Assembly: GCA_963740835.1 (NCBI GenBank)
Contig: CAVUFH010000007.1
Span: 744,001 to 808,000 of the forward strand
From: CAVUFH01 sp963740835
GTDB lineage: Bacteria; Actinomycetota; Acidimicrobiia; IMCC26256; PALSA-610
Length of the DNA stretch: 64,000 bases
Reading direction: 5' to 3'
Shown: positions 51,365 to 61,228 of the stretch, in pieces
Position numbering within the stretch: the first letter of the stretch is position 1
How the letters are laid out: each line of letters opens with the position of its first letter
Notes under the pieces: model-generated
The model's database searches: none
What the model saw: only the letters and a program-made list of their open reading frames with translations
What the model was told of the DNA's origin: nothing
Program-made: the position numbers and the translations under genes

Positions 51365-52849
51365 TCACGCTAGCTCGGCGGCTTCGTAGGCGAGGAGACG
51401 CTCGTAGTTGTCGCGCAGCTCGGCGCGTCGGGCCGGATCGTGCGCGAGGTTCGTCAGCTCGTGCGGATCCGCGTCGTGGTCGTACCACTCGTGTTCCTGA
51501 TCTTCGAACGCGGCGTCGGTGTCGAAGAGCTTCGTGCCCTGCTTCTTGCCCCAGAGCCCGGCGCCCGGGATGCCGCCGCCGACGCCGTAGTAGCGCGCGT
51601 ACTTCGTCCGGCCGTCGTAGAAGCCGCGGATGGCGTAGCGGGTCTGGTTGATCCGCTCGGTGTGGGCGGTGTCGTGCGCGAAGAGCACGTGATCGCGCAC
51701 CGTCGCGCCGGGATCGGCGAGCACCGGCGAGAGGTCGGTACCGCGCAGCGACGGTTCGGTCGTGGGATCGACACCGCCCAACGCAGTGATGGTCGCCGCG
51801 AGGTCGACGTGCGTCCCGAGTGCCTCGCTCTTCGCGCCGGCGGTCGTGATGCCGGGGGCCTTGATGTAGAGCGGCACGTTCATGATCTCGTCGTAGACGA
51901 ACGGGCCCTTCGACCGCAGCCCGTGAGAGCCGCACATGTCGCCATGGTCGGACGTGAAGATCACGGTGGTGTCGTCGTACGCGCCGACTTCATCGAGCGC
52001 GTCGAGCACGGTACCGAGACTGTCGTCGGCCATCTGGTGCAGCTTCACGTAGTAGTCGAGGTGGCGGAGCCAAGCCTTGGTGTCGCTCGGGTCGATGTAG
52101 CCCCAGAGCCCGTGTTGCTGGTCCCAACGCCACTGGCGCTGCGCGTCCGGCTTGTCGAGCAGGTCGTCGGCGAAGTTGGCGGGAAGCTGTTCGCACACTT
52201 CGTCGTAGGCCGTGTCGAAGATCGGGAGGACGTCGTCTTCCTTCCACTTCGCGTACTCGAGGACTCGGCGGGCGCGGCGCACTTCGTCGGGGCGCTGGTC
52301 CGCGTAGCCGGGTTGGTCGATCGGGAACCACATGACGTCGTGCGGGTTGACGAGCGCCACAGTGAGGAACCACGGCTGCGTTAGCGTGGTCGCGTGCGTG
52401 CGCAACCACGCGGCCGCGTTGGCGGCGATGATCGGGTCGAAGTGCACGCCGGTTCCGGCCCAGCCCATGAAGTGGCGGTCGTTGCCCTCCCAGTCGGCGA
52501 AGCCGTAGCTCGCCATGTCCGGTGAGACGGCCTGCGACAGGTGCCACTTGCCGATGTAGCTCGACCGGTACCCGTGATCACGCAGGATCGACCCGAGCGT
52601 CGGGACCGCCGGATCGAGCTCCTTGTGATCGGGCATGACGACGTTGTCGACGACACCGTGCTGCGGCAGGTACTGGCCGGTGAAGAGCGAGCCGCGCGAC
52701 GGCGAGCAGGGCGAGCTGTGCGTGTAGTAGTTGGTGAACTCGAGGCCGTCGGCGACGAGTCGCTCGCGCCACGGGAGCCGCACCGACGGCGGCAGCCAGC
52801 GGCGCTGCCGTTCCTGGTCCGAGACGATCAGCAAGATGTTGCGCGCCAC
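51365..52849 (-). CDS. Sulfatase (type I, formylglycine-dependent)
   Basis: The 494-residue protein has the metal loop NILLIVSDQERQ, the sulfatase signature CSPSRGSLFTGQ (Cys converted to formylglycine by an FGE enzyme elsewhere), GKWHL and TSDHGDMCGSHG, the second metal site. It hydrolyses sulfate esters or is a phosphonate/choline sulfatase relative; the substrate is not evident. There is no signal peptide, so it is cytosolic. Start GTG 52849 has GGGAG upstream. Confidence 0.92.
   Translation of the reverse strand: MARNILLIVSDQERQRRWLPPSVRLPWRERLVADGLEFTNYYTHSSPCSPSRGSLFTGQYLPQHGVVDNVVMPDHKELDPAVPTLGSILRDHGYRSSYIGKWHLSQAVSPDMASYGFADWEGNDRHFMGWAGTGVHFDPIIAANAAAWLRTHATTLTQPWFLTVALVNPHDVMWFPIDQPGYADQRPDEVRRARRVLEYAKWKEDDVLPIFDTAYDEVCEQLPANFADDLLDKPDAQRQWRWDQQHGLWGYIDPSDTKAWLRHLDYYVKLHQMADDSLGTVLDALDEVGAYDDTTVIFTSDHGDMCGSHGLRSKGPFVYDEIMNVPLYIKAPGITTAGAKSEALGTHVDLAATITALGGVDPTTEPSLRGTDLSPVLADPGATVRDHVLFAHDTAHTERINQTRYAIRGFYDGRTKYARYYGVGGGIPGAGLWGKKQGTKLFDTDAAFEDQEHEWYDHDADPHELTNLAHDPARRAELRDNYERLLAYEAAELA
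51367..51372 (-). promoter_or_regulatory. -10 element (TAGCGT) of the DUF1330-like gene
   Basis: On the minus strand TAGCGT ends six bases before ATG 51360 and lies at the end of the sulfatase gene. Confidence 0.5.
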
Positions 52850-52859
52850 TGTGCTCCCG

Positions 52860-53978
52860 TCAGGCCGATTCCGGCGCCCAGCCGTCGAGGGTGCCGGTGA
52901 GGCCGGACGGGCGGTGCTCGCCGAACGCGAGCTGTTCGAGCACGCCGAGGCCTTCGTTGTCGCCCCAACGGGCGCGCATCACCTGCTGCACGTGGATGTT
53001 CCACGGCTCGACGTTGTCGAGCTCCTCGACCTTGTGCTCCTCGGACCCGGTCGCGTTCTCGCCATGCCAGTGGCCGTGGCCCCACTCGGGATGCGTGTAG
53101 CCGATGCCGCGCATCCGGAACGTCAGCAGCGGTTCGAGCTCGATGCGTTCCTCGCCGCCGTCGTGGCGCAGCATCCGCAACGTCGCGCCCTGCGAGCGCC
53201 GGAGCCCGGGCGCCCAGCGCACGTCGGCGACCGTTCCGGCGAGGTGTTGGATCTTCTCGTCGGCGTTCCAGGTCGGGTCGGTGTCGCCGATGACGTCGAG
53301 CACCGCCTGGCTGCCGACGATGCGGTCGCCGTTCCCGCGTTCGAAGCACAGGAAGTGCGTGCACTGGTCCGCGAAGTTGAGCGGCGCCCAGAGGAAGAAG
53401 AGCTGCGGGATGCTCGGGTCGGGCGCGGCGCCGGCCGCCTGGCCGACGGGCCGGACTCCCCACGATCGGTCCTTCGTGCCGTACAACCGATCGAAGCCGA
53501 TCGTGTCGCCGCCGGTTGTGATCTCGCCCGACCACGTGCCCCACTGCGTCATGCGCGTCGAGTCCATCATCAGACGCGGGCCGTTCATCATCGTCTGCCG
53601 GGGCTCTTCGAGCGCGACCGTTCGCGCGGTGAACGTGATGTCGGCCGTGATACCGAGGTCGGCCGCGTTCGCCCGCACCCGCGTGCGTCGCAATGGCTCG
53701 ACGATCTCGATCGACAGCGGACCGACTTGCGTCTGCATGCGGTCGGCGGGCATGCGCGAAGACGCGAACACCGATCGCTGCACGCCGTCGTGCACGGTCG
53801 AGATGCCGGCATCGATGATGCCCCGGTTGGGGTACACCGCCATGCCGACGGCGAAGTAGAAGTCGTCGCGGTAGCCGTTGAACCAGTAGCGGTCGTAGTG
53901 GTTCGGGTCGCCCGTCGCCGGGTGCGCGATCGGCAGCGCGGTCTGGTGGATCGGGTAGTCGTCCAGCGGTGTGAGCAC
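52860..53978 (-). CDS. Conserved hypothetical protein, DUF7064/DUF7065-like
   Basis: The 372-residue protein starts at GTG 53978 (LTPLDDYPIHQTALP). It is rich in beta strands and aromatic residues, with DRYWFNGYRDDFYFAVGMAV, GTWSGEI, YGTKDRSWGVRPVG, LFFLWAPLNF and GYTHPEWGHGHWHGE. This arrangement recalls two-lobed lipocalin-like proteins annotated DUF7064/DUF7065 in actinobacteria (hydroxyneurosporene-synthase-like fold). A hydrophobic ligand is plausible. TAGCGT lies seven bases before the GTG. It follows the LLM gene at 54056 in the same direction, 77 bp away. Confidence 0.75.
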   Translation of the reverse strand: MLTPLDDYPIHQTALPIAHPATGDPNHYDRYWFNGYRDDFYFAVGMAVYPNRGIIDAGISTVHDGVQRSVFASSRMPADRMQTQVGPLSIEIVEPLRRTRVRANAADLGITADITFTARTVALEEPRQTMMNGPRLMMDSTRMTQWGTWSGEITTGGDTIGFDRLYGTKDRSWGVRPVGQAAGAAPDPSIPQLFFLWAPLNFADQCTHFLCFERGNGDRIVGSQAVLDVIGDTDPTWNADEKIQHLAGTVADVRWAPGLRRSQGATLRMLRHDGGEERIELEPLLTFRMRGIGYTHPEWGHGHWHGENATGSEEHKVEELDNVEPWNIHVQQVMRARWGDNEGLGVLEQLAFGEHRPSGLTGTLDGWAPESA

Positions 53979-53985
53979 GTGAAGG

Positions 53986-53991
53986 ACGCTA
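53986..53991 (-). promoter_or_regulatory. -10 element (TAGCGT) of the DUF7064/7065-like gene
   Basis: On the minus strand TAGCGT ends seven bases before GTG 53978. Confidence 0.5.
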
Positions 53992-54055
53992 GTGGGTGGG
54001 AAGCGGACCGAAGCTTGCTCGCCGAGGGCCGATGGGCGTAGGGAGCGGGTGGGAG

Positions 54056-54998
54056 TCAGCGCGCGGCGTGGAAGGCTGTCACGATCGCGTCGAGCGCGGC
54101 GGGCGCGGCATCGGGTTCGCGGCAATACGCCGGCAAGGAGACGTGCACGTCGGTCGCGCCGGCGGCGATCAGTTCCGGCACGGACTCCATACTGCGGTCG
54201 ATGTCGGGCCGGTTGTCGTCGCCGCGGGCGATGCGCACCGGCGCCTGCACCTGCAGCCGGTCCGGATCGCGGCCGGCGTCGGCCCACGCGTCCCGGGCGC
54301 GCTGCGCGCCCGTCGCGATCCCCTCGACGGTCTCGCCCATGATCGGGATCCACGCGTCGCCGTAGCGCACGAGCCGATCGAGGTTGCGGACGTTCAAGGT
54401 TCCCGCGATCCACAAGGGCACGCCGTCGCGCTGACGCGGCTTCGGGTCGCAGTACACGTCGTGGAACGAGAGCGACGGCGTGTCGATTGCGGCCGGCGTG
54501 TCGCGCCACAGCGCTTTGCACGCGGCGATGGTGTCGGTGAGCAGTTGCCCGCGCGCGGCGAAGTCGAGCCCTTCCGCCTCGTACTCCTCGCGCTGCCAGC
54601 CGGTCCCGACGCCGAGATCGAGCCGGCCCTCGGAGAGCACGTCGAGGGTCGCGGCCTGCTTCGCGAGCAACACCGCGGGCCTGCAGCGGCGCGATCAGGA
54701 TTCCGGTCGCCAGGCGGACCCTTGTGGTGGCGGCTGCCATCGCCGCGAGCACGGTCATCGGCTCGAGCCAGGGCGCGTCGGGCGGGGTCGGGAACTTGCC
54801 CCAGTTGTACGCGTCGGTGTTCGGGCCCATCACGACGTGATCGACGACGACGATCCGATCGACACCGGCGGCATCGGCCGCGCGGGCGAGGTCGATGAAG
54901 CGGTGCCACTCGTCGCGCGCGTAGAACGCGCCGAAGTTCGGCAAGCCGACGGTCAGCGTTGGGCCGACGGTCGGCGTGGGTGCACTCGAGGCGGTCAA
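54056..54998 (-). CDS. LLM class F420-type oxidoreductase (frameshift near 54676)
   Basis: The joined protein has about 314 residues: LTVGLPNFGAFYARDEWHRF, VDRIVVVDHVVMG, VRLATGILIAPLQAR, then after the break VLLAKQAATLDVLSEGRLDL with GVGTGWQREEYEAEG and PLWIAGTLNVRNLDRLVRYGD. These are standard LLM/F420 (TIGR03619-like) segments. Restoring one CG at 54673-54679 reads AR-AV-LLAKQ. Start TTG 54998 overlaps the stop of the glucosidase gene. Substrate unknown. Confidence 0.85.
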
Positions 54999-57416
54999 GC
55001 GATCGTGAGCGGGATGCTGCGCCGGATGTCACGCGACGACGGCCCGATGCGCAGCTGGAAGTCACCCGGTTCGACGACCCAGTCGTGCCGCTCGACGTTC
55101 CAATAGGCGAAGTCGCGGGTGTCGAGCGCGAGCGTGACCGTCGTGCTCTCGCCGGGATCGAGCCACACCTTCGTGAACGCCTTCAGTTCCTGGGGCGGTC
55201 GGGCGACGCTCGCCGCGAGATCGGCGACGTAGCACTGCACGACCTCGGCGCCGCGCCGGGTGCCGGTGTTCGTCACGGGCACGTCGATCCGTACCGACGC
55301 ACTGTCGCCGGCTTGCGTCCACCCGACCTCCCCGATTTCGAACGTCGTGTAGGAGAGGCCGTGACCGAACGCGAACCGGGGATCGATCTTCGCGCGCGTC
55401 GTAGCCCCGGTACCCGACGAACACCCGCTCACCGTAGAAGACCTTGCCCTGCTCGCCCGGGTAGTTGACGAACGCGGGTGTGTCCTCGATGCGGACCGGG
55501 AAGGTCGTCGGCAACTTGCCGGACGGCGACACGTCGCCGCTCAGCACGTCCGCGAGCGCGTTGCCCCACTCCTCACCGGCGAACCAACACTGCAGGATGG
55601 CGGCAACGTCGTCCGCCCACGGCATCGCGACCGGCGACGCGGCATTGACGACCACGACGGTGCGCGGGTTCGCCGCCGCGACCGCGCGGACGAGTTCGTC
55701 CTGCTCACCCGGCATCGTCATCGATTCGCGATCGTTGCCTTCGGTCTCCCACTGCCCATCCGACCCGACCACGCACACGACCGCGTCGGCGCGCTGCGCG
55801 GCGCTGACCGCGCGCTCGATGAGGTCTTCGCCCGCCGGCGGTTCCAGGCCGACCGACAATCCACCGAGCGCGGGCGCGGCCGGGATCGCCTCGACGACGA
55901 AGTCGTAGCGCGTGCCCGCGACGAGGTCGATCGTGTCGGTGAGCTCCTTGCTTCCCATGCCGTAGAACGCCTCGCCGCGCTCGGTCGGATTCCAGTTGTC
56001 GAGGAACACCTCGCCGTCGACGAGGACGCGCGCCCGCCCGGCCTGCACCACGCTCATCGTCCACGGTCCCGATTCGGTCGGTGCCAACGTCGCGTGCAGC
56101 CGGACGGAGAAGTCGTCCGGGACCCCGGCCCCGACCGGACCCATCCATGTGAAGTAGCCGCGCTGCGCCTCCTCGACGAGCACCGGCTCGCCCTCGCGTT
56201 CGCGACCGGCGTAGTACTCGATCGTCAGCGGCCCGTCGATGAACCGCGTGTCGAGCGGTGGGGTGATCTTGTTGTTCGTGCAGCCGCGCTCGTGGACGAT
56301 CTCGACGTCGGCGCCGAAGCGGGCGCGGAGCCCGACCAAGGGCGAGATCAGTGGATGTGTCGGCACGCGAGCGCTGCCGCCGCCCATCACGTGCGCGATG
56401 TCGGCGTTCGGGCCGACGACCGCGATCGTGGCGACGTGCTCGAGCGGGAGCGCGGTGGCACGGTTCTGCAGCAGGACGAAGCTGCCGGACGCGGCGCGCC
56501 GCGCGACGTCGCGGTCGACCGGATCGTCGAGGGATTCCTCCGGCCGCTCCTCAGGATCGTCCAGCGCGCCCGTCCGTTCGAGGATCGCGAGCACGCGGCG
56601 CACCATGTCATCGAGGCGCTTCTCGTCGACCTCGCCGTCGCGCACCGCTTGCGCGAGCTTCGGCCCGAACCACGCGGGCGGGCCGGGCATCTCGAGATCG
56701 AGCCCGGCGTTGGCGGCCGGCACGGTGCTGTGGGTGCCGTACCAGTCCGACATCACCAGGCCTTCGAACTCCCACTCCTGCTTCAGCAGCGTTCCGAGCA
56801 ACCACGGCTGTTCGCTGCAGTAGTAACCGTTCAGGCGGTTGTACGCGGACATCACCGACCATGCACCGGCCTCGCGCACCGCCGCCTCGAAGGGCGGCAA
56901 CGAGATCTCGCGCAAGGTGCGGTCGTCAACTTCGGAACTGATCGTCATGCGTTCGAACTCAGAGTCGTTCGCGGCGAAGTGCTTGACCGAACAGCCGACC
57001 TTCTGGGACTGCACACCGGTGATGTACGCAACCGCGGCGCGCGAAGTGAGGTGCGGGTCCTCGGAGTAGCACTCGAAGTTGCGGCCCGCGAGCGGATGGC
57101 GGTGGGTGTTGACGGTCGGCGCCAGCAACACGTGGCACTGCTTGCGGCGCGCTTCGTTGCCGATCCGCTGGCCCACCTCTTCGATGAGGTCCGTGTCCCA
57201 CGTGGCGCCGAGCGCGGTACCGCACGGGAACGCGGCCGACTGCCCGCCCGTCCACCGTTCGCCGCGCGCGCCGATCGGCCCATCGGTGACCTTGAGTGCC
57301 GGAATCCCCAGGCGCTCGACCGCGGCGGTGTGCCAGAGGTCCACGCCCGCGACCATCGCCGCCTTCTCGTCGACCGTCAGTTCACCGAGAAGGTCATCAG
57401 TCCGTGTCATGCCCAT
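54995..57416 (-). CDS. Beta-glucosidase, GH3 with PA14 insert (frameshift near 55395)
   Basis: The joined protein has about 807 residues. The first domain has GPIGARGERWTGG, APTVNTHRHPLAGRNFE, CSVKHFAANDSE and the nucleophile segment GLVMSDWYGTHST. The second domain contains a PA14 insert (EYYAGREREGEP, DGEVFLDNWNPTERG). After the break a fibronectin-type III-like domain begins FAFGHGLSYTTFEIGEV. There is no signal peptide, so it acts on imported oligosaccharides or glycosides. The break at 55390-55399 lies in a (CG)n run. ATG 57416 or ATG 57410 is the start. It is coupled by overlap to the LLM gene. Confidence 0.92.
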
Positions 57417-57532
57417 GCGGCTTCGGCCTCCGGTCCTCGACGTCTGCAAGCGGTGGTGCGCGGACCGGACCTCCGGACCTGCGCCTGGCCGCATCCTCGC
57501 AGGAGGCGCGGCCCGTCTGCCAGCATGCGCCG

Positions 57533-58375
57533 ATGACCACCTACGTCGAGGATCTGGCCGGCAAGGTCGCGGTCGTGACCGGCGCGGGCAGCGGCATCGG
57601 CCGGGGCCTCGCCCACGCGTTCGCGGCGAACGGTGCGCACGTCGTCGCGGCCGACATCGAGCCGAACGCGCTCGACGAGACCGCGGCCAAGGAACCCGAG
57701 CACATCACCACGTTCGTGACCGACGTGTCGCGGTTCGACGCGGTCGCCGCACTCGCCGACCACGCGTACGCGATGCACGACCACGTCGACGTGCTCTGCA
57801 ACAACGCCGGCGTGTTCGCGGGTGGCCTGATCTGGGAACGGCCGGTCAGCGACTTCGAGTGGTCACTCGGCGTCAACCTGTGGGGCGTCCTGCACGGCAT
57901 CCGCGCGTTCGTGCCCCGCATGATCGCGTCCCAACGCAACGGGCACATCGTCAACACGGTCTCGATGGCCGGGCTCTGCTCGACTCCCTTCACCGCGCCG
58001 TACAACGTCTCCAAGTTCGCGGCACTCGCGGCGAGCGAATGCCTCGCCCACGATCTCGTGGCCGCCGGTGCGCCCATCGGCGTGTCCGTGCTCGTACCCA
58101 GCGCGGTCGCGACCCGCATCGGCGAGTCCGGCCGCAACCGCCCGGGAGAACTGGCCGGCACGACGAGCGAGGACGCGACGTTCGTCGAGCAGGCACTGGT
58201 GGACCTCACCACCGGTCGGGGTCTCGACCCGAACGACGTCGCCGGAATGGTCCTCGACGCGATCCGCACCAACACCTACCTGGTGCCGACCAAGCCGAGC
58301 TACGCGCCCCAGCTCGAAGCGCGCTACACGGCGCTCCTGGAACGCGCGCTCCCACCCATGCCGAACTTCGACTGA
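57533..58375 (+). CDS. SDR family oxidoreductase
   Basis: The 280-residue SDR has TGAGSGIGRGLAHAFA, VVAADIEPNAL (Asp after beta2, NAD-type), CNNAGVFAGGLIWERP, NTVSMAGL with the catalytic Ser and YNVSKFAALAASE with Tyr and Lys. The C-terminal region (MVLDAIRTNTYLVPTKP) matches the longer SDR5-type clan seen beside acyl-CoA genes. Substrate unknown. It is convergent with the FAD oxidoreductase, two bases apart. Confidence 0.9.
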   Translation: MTTYVEDLAGKVAVVTGAGSGIGRGLAHAFAANGAHVVAADIEPNALDETAAKEPEHITTFVTDVSRFDAVAALADHAYAMHDHVDVLCNNAGVFAGGLIWERPVSDFEWSLGVNLWGVLHGIRAFVPRMIASQRNGHIVNTVSMAGLCSTPFTAPYNVSKFAALAASECLAHDLVAAGAPIGVSVLVPSAVATRIGESGRNRPGELAGTTSEDATFVEQALVDLTTGRGLDPNDVAGMVLDAIRTNTYLVPTKPSYAPQLEARYTALLERALPPMPNFD

Positions 58376-58377
58376 CG

Positions 58378-59741
58378 TCAGCCGCCGAGGACTCGGGCGG
58401 CGAACTTGGCGCGGCGGCGTGGGTTCTTGCCCTTGGCTTCGGCGCGATCGAGGGATGTCACGAGGACACGCGCACCGTTGATGCCGGTCCAGCGGAGCGG
58501 CTCACGTTCCCACTCGGGCGAAACGTGGTTCACCCACGGGAGGTGCGTGATCTCCGTGTCGCGTCCGAGGACGAGATCCGCGAGCGTGCGTCCGGCGAGG
58601 TTGGTCGTGGAGACGCCGTCGCCGACGTAGCCGCCGGCCCAGCCCATGCCCGAGGCCCGATCGAAGCCAACGGAGGAGTACCAGTCGCGCGGGATGCCGA
58701 CCGCGCCACCCCAACGGTGCGTGATCGCGGCGTCGCCGAGTTCGGGGAACAAGGACCAGAGCGTGCGTTTCAGGTCGTTGAACACGCCGCGGAGCTTCGT
58801 CGTACTGCGGACGCATGCGGGAGCCGAGGTGGTACGGGGCGCCGCGTCCGCCGAACGCGAAGCGACCGTCCGCCGTCCGCTGGCCGTAGATCACGAGCCG
58901 GCGCATGTCGGTGAACGTCGGGCGGTCCTGCAGCCCGGCATCACGCCAGAAGGCCTCCGACAGCGGCTCCGTCGCGATCATCAGCGAGTACACGGGCACG
59001 ATCGCGCGCTTCAGCCCGGGGAGCGTCGGCGTGAAGGCCTCAGTGGCGCGGATGACCACGTCGGCCCGGATGGTGCCCCGGACCGTGCGGACACTCCCGT
59101 TCGTGATCTCGACCGCAGGAGAGCGCTCGTAGATCCGCGCGCCCGCGCGCTCCGCCGCGGCCGCGAGCCCGTGCACCAACTTGCCCGGGTGTATCGCCGC
59201 GCAGTGCGGCGTGTAGACCGCGCCCAGGTTCGGCTGGCAGCCGATGCGAACGCGCGCCTCGTCCGGTTCCAGCATCCGGTAGTCCTCTTCACCGAACCCG
59301 AACGCGCGGTGGTCGGCCATCTCGGCGTTCAGACGCGCGCGGTGAGCGGGCAGTGTCGCGACATGCAGGGTGCCGCCGCGCGCCCAGTCACAATCGATGC
59401 CTTCCTTCTCGACGACGCGCTCGATCTCGTCGATCGTCGCGAACATCGCGCGTTGCATCGCGATCGCGGCGTCGCGGCCATGGTCGCGCACGGTTCGCTC
59501 GCGCGCGCCCGCGAAGAACGACGAGCACCACCCGCCGTTGCGACCCGAGCCGCCGAACCCGACGTGTTCGCGCTCGCAGATGGCGACTCGGAGCGACGGA
59601 TCGGCCGTGAGCAGCGCGTACGCGGTCCACAAGCCGGTGTAGCCGGCGCCGACGATCGCAATGTCGGCATCGACGTTGCCGGGAAGTGGTGAACGAGAGG
59701 TGCGCGGCGGCGCCGAGTGTCTCCGACCAGAGGCTGACCAT
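58378..59741 (-). CDS. FAD-dependent oxidoreductase, DAO family (two frameshifts, near 59711 and 58788)
   Basis: Three frames join to about 455 residues. It opens MVSLWSETLG, then after the first break SPLPGNVDADIAIVGAGYTG with the FAD dinucleotide motif, CEREHVGFGGSGRNGGW, HPGKLVHGLAAAAERAGARI and, after the second break, VFNDLKRTLWSLFPELGDA and GYVGDGVSTTNLAGRTLADL. This is the gamma-glutamylputrescine-oxidase/PuuB-like branch of DAO enzymes that oxidise amines. Both breaks are repaired by one CG (GGCGCC to GGCGCGCC; CCGCGG to CCGCGCGG). ATG 59741 follows a -10 by six bases. It is divergent from the crotonase at 59763. Confidence 0.87.
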
Positions 59742-59747
59742 CCCCGA

Positions 59748-59755
59748 AGTATGCT
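59748..59755. promoter_or_regulatory. Overlapping divergent -10 elements for two leaderless genes
   Basis: Plus strand TATGCT (59750-59755) ends seven bases before ATG 59763. Minus strand CATACT (59753-59748) ends six bases before ATG 59741. The two hexamers share four base pairs in a 21-bp intergenic space. Confidence 0.5.
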
Positions 59756-59762
59756 CCGCAAC

Positions 59763-60530
59763 ATGATCCGTTCTGAAGTGCAGGAGCGGGTCGCGATCGT
59801 CACCATCGACAATCCGCCGGTGAACGCGCTTCCGGTTGCGGGCTGGTTCCAGCTGGCCGAGACGCTCCGCGCGATGGGTCGCGACCCCGATGTGCGTGTC
59901 GTGATCCTGCGCGCCGAAGGCAAAGGCTTCCAGGCGGGCGTCGACATCAAGGAGCTCGCCGCCGATCCGACGAACGCCGCCCTCGTAGGTGTGAACCGCG
60001 GGTGCTACGAAGCGTTCGCGGCCGTGTACGACTGCGAAGTGCCGGTGATCGCCGCGGTACAGGGCTTCTGCCTGGGTGGCGGCATCGCGCTGGCGGGCAA
60101 CGCCGACATCGTCGTCGCGGCCGACGACGCCACCTTCGCGGTTCCGGAAGTCGATCGCGGTGCGCTGGGTACCGCGACGCACCTGGCCCGGTTCGTGCCG
60201 CAGCACAAGCTGCGGGCGATGTTCTTCACGGGTGCCGCGATCACCGCGAGCGAACTGCTCGCGCTCGGCACCGTCGAGCGCGTCGTACCTCGCGAGGATC
60301 TTCTCGATGTCGCGCTCGAGATCGCCAACGAGATCGCGAAGAAGAGCTCGATCGTGATCCGCCGGGCCAAGGAGTCGCTCAACGCGATCGAGCCGGTCGA
60401 CGTGAAGCGTTCGTACCGCTTCGAGCAGGGCTTCACGTTCGAGCTCAACCTCTTCGGCGACTCGGACGAACTGCGGCAGGCGTTCGTCGACAAGCGCGCC
60501 GCCGAGCTCCCCGACCGTCGCGACACCTGA
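59763..60530 (+). CDS. Enoyl-CoA hydratase/isomerase family protein
   Basis: The 255-residue crotonase has VTIDNPPVNALPVAGW, the oxyanion-hole strand VVILRAEGKGFQAGVDIKEL and GFCLGGGIALAGNADIVVA. The catalytic-region helix reads VPEVDRGALGTATHLARFVP; an acidic residue is present. It hydrates or isomerises enoyl-CoA; specificity is not clear. ATG 59763 is preferred to ATG 59751 because the -10 ends seven bases before it. The HAD gene follows ten bases later. Confidence 0.92.
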   Translation: MIRSEVQERVAIVTIDNPPVNALPVAGWFQLAETLRAMGRDPDVRVVILRAEGKGFQAGVDIKELAADPTNAALVGVNRGCYEAFAAVYDCEVPVIAAVQGFCLGGGIALAGNADIVVAADDATFAVPEVDRGALGTATHLARFVPQHKLRAMFFTGAAITASELLALGTVERVVPREDLLDVALEIANEIAKKSSIVIRRAKESLNAIEPVDVKRSYRFEQGFTFELNLFGDSDELRQAFVDKRAAELPDRRDT

Positions 60531-60540
60531 GCGCAACGAC

Positions 60541-61217
60541 ATGGCCGATGGAATCGGAGCCGGCGCGTTCCGGGCGGTGATCTTCGACCTCGGCGGCGTC
60601 GTGTTCCCGTCGCCGTTCGAAGCGTTCGACACCTACGACACACGTGCCGGCCTGACGACCGGAACCGTGCGCGCCCTGATACGGACCAGTAGCGAAGTTG
60701 GCGCGTGGGCCGCGCTCGAACGCGGTGAGCTCACGATGGACGAGTTCGCACTCGCCCTCGAGGCCGAGGCGGACGCCGCCGGTTTCGCGCTCGACGCCGC
60801 GCCTGCTCATGGAGACGGTTGGGGGCGGGTTCGGCGCCCGGCCGGCGATGCTGCATGCGATCGATCGCATTCAGCGCGCGCGGACTGCGCACGGCCGCAC
60901 TCACGAACAACTGGGTGGCACCCGAACGCCACTGGATCGCGACCGACCGCCACGCGTCACCGAACGGCTTCGGCGCGCTCGCATTCGATGTCGTCGTCGA
61001 GTCCTCCGTCGAGGGGCTCCGCAAACCCGATCCGCGGATCTACGAGCTCGCCCTCGAACGCCTCGCGATCCCCGCCGAAGCGACCGTCTTCCTCGACGAC
61101 CTCGGCATCAACCTCAAGCCGGCGCGGGCGCTCGGCATGACCACGATCAAGGTCACCGACCCGGATGTCGCGCTCGCCGAGCTCCAACGGGCCCTCGGCT
61201 TCGACATCACACACTGA
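60541..61217 (+). CDS. HAD-like hydrolase (two frameshifts, near 60800 and 60862)
   Basis: Three frames join to about 226 residues. The first has the HAD motif VIFDLGGVVFPS (Asp nucleophile, the second acidic residue replaced by Gly as in the EPHX2/ACAD10 N-domain group). The middle piece reads LLMETVGGGFGARPAML and the last ALTNNWVAP (motif II), LRKPDPRIYELALERL (Lys, motif III) and VFLDDLGINLKPARALGM (motif IV). Both breaks fall at CG-rich sites and each needs one CG. Phosphatase activity is likely; it lies next to crotonases as ACAD10-like HAD genes often do. Confidence 0.82.
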
Positions 61218-61228
61218 GGAGCGACGTC

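Noticed and set aside
52860..54998. Single 712-residue fusion of LLM oxidoreductase and the DUF7064/7065-like protein
   Set aside because: After the frameshift near 54676 the frame reads antisense-like arginine-rich sequence until 53978; the two real proteins are complete separately.
54995..57416. Polysaccharide utilisation locus around the GH3 gene
   Set aside because: No transporter, sugar-binding protein or regulator is adjacent; neighbours are LLM and SDR genes.
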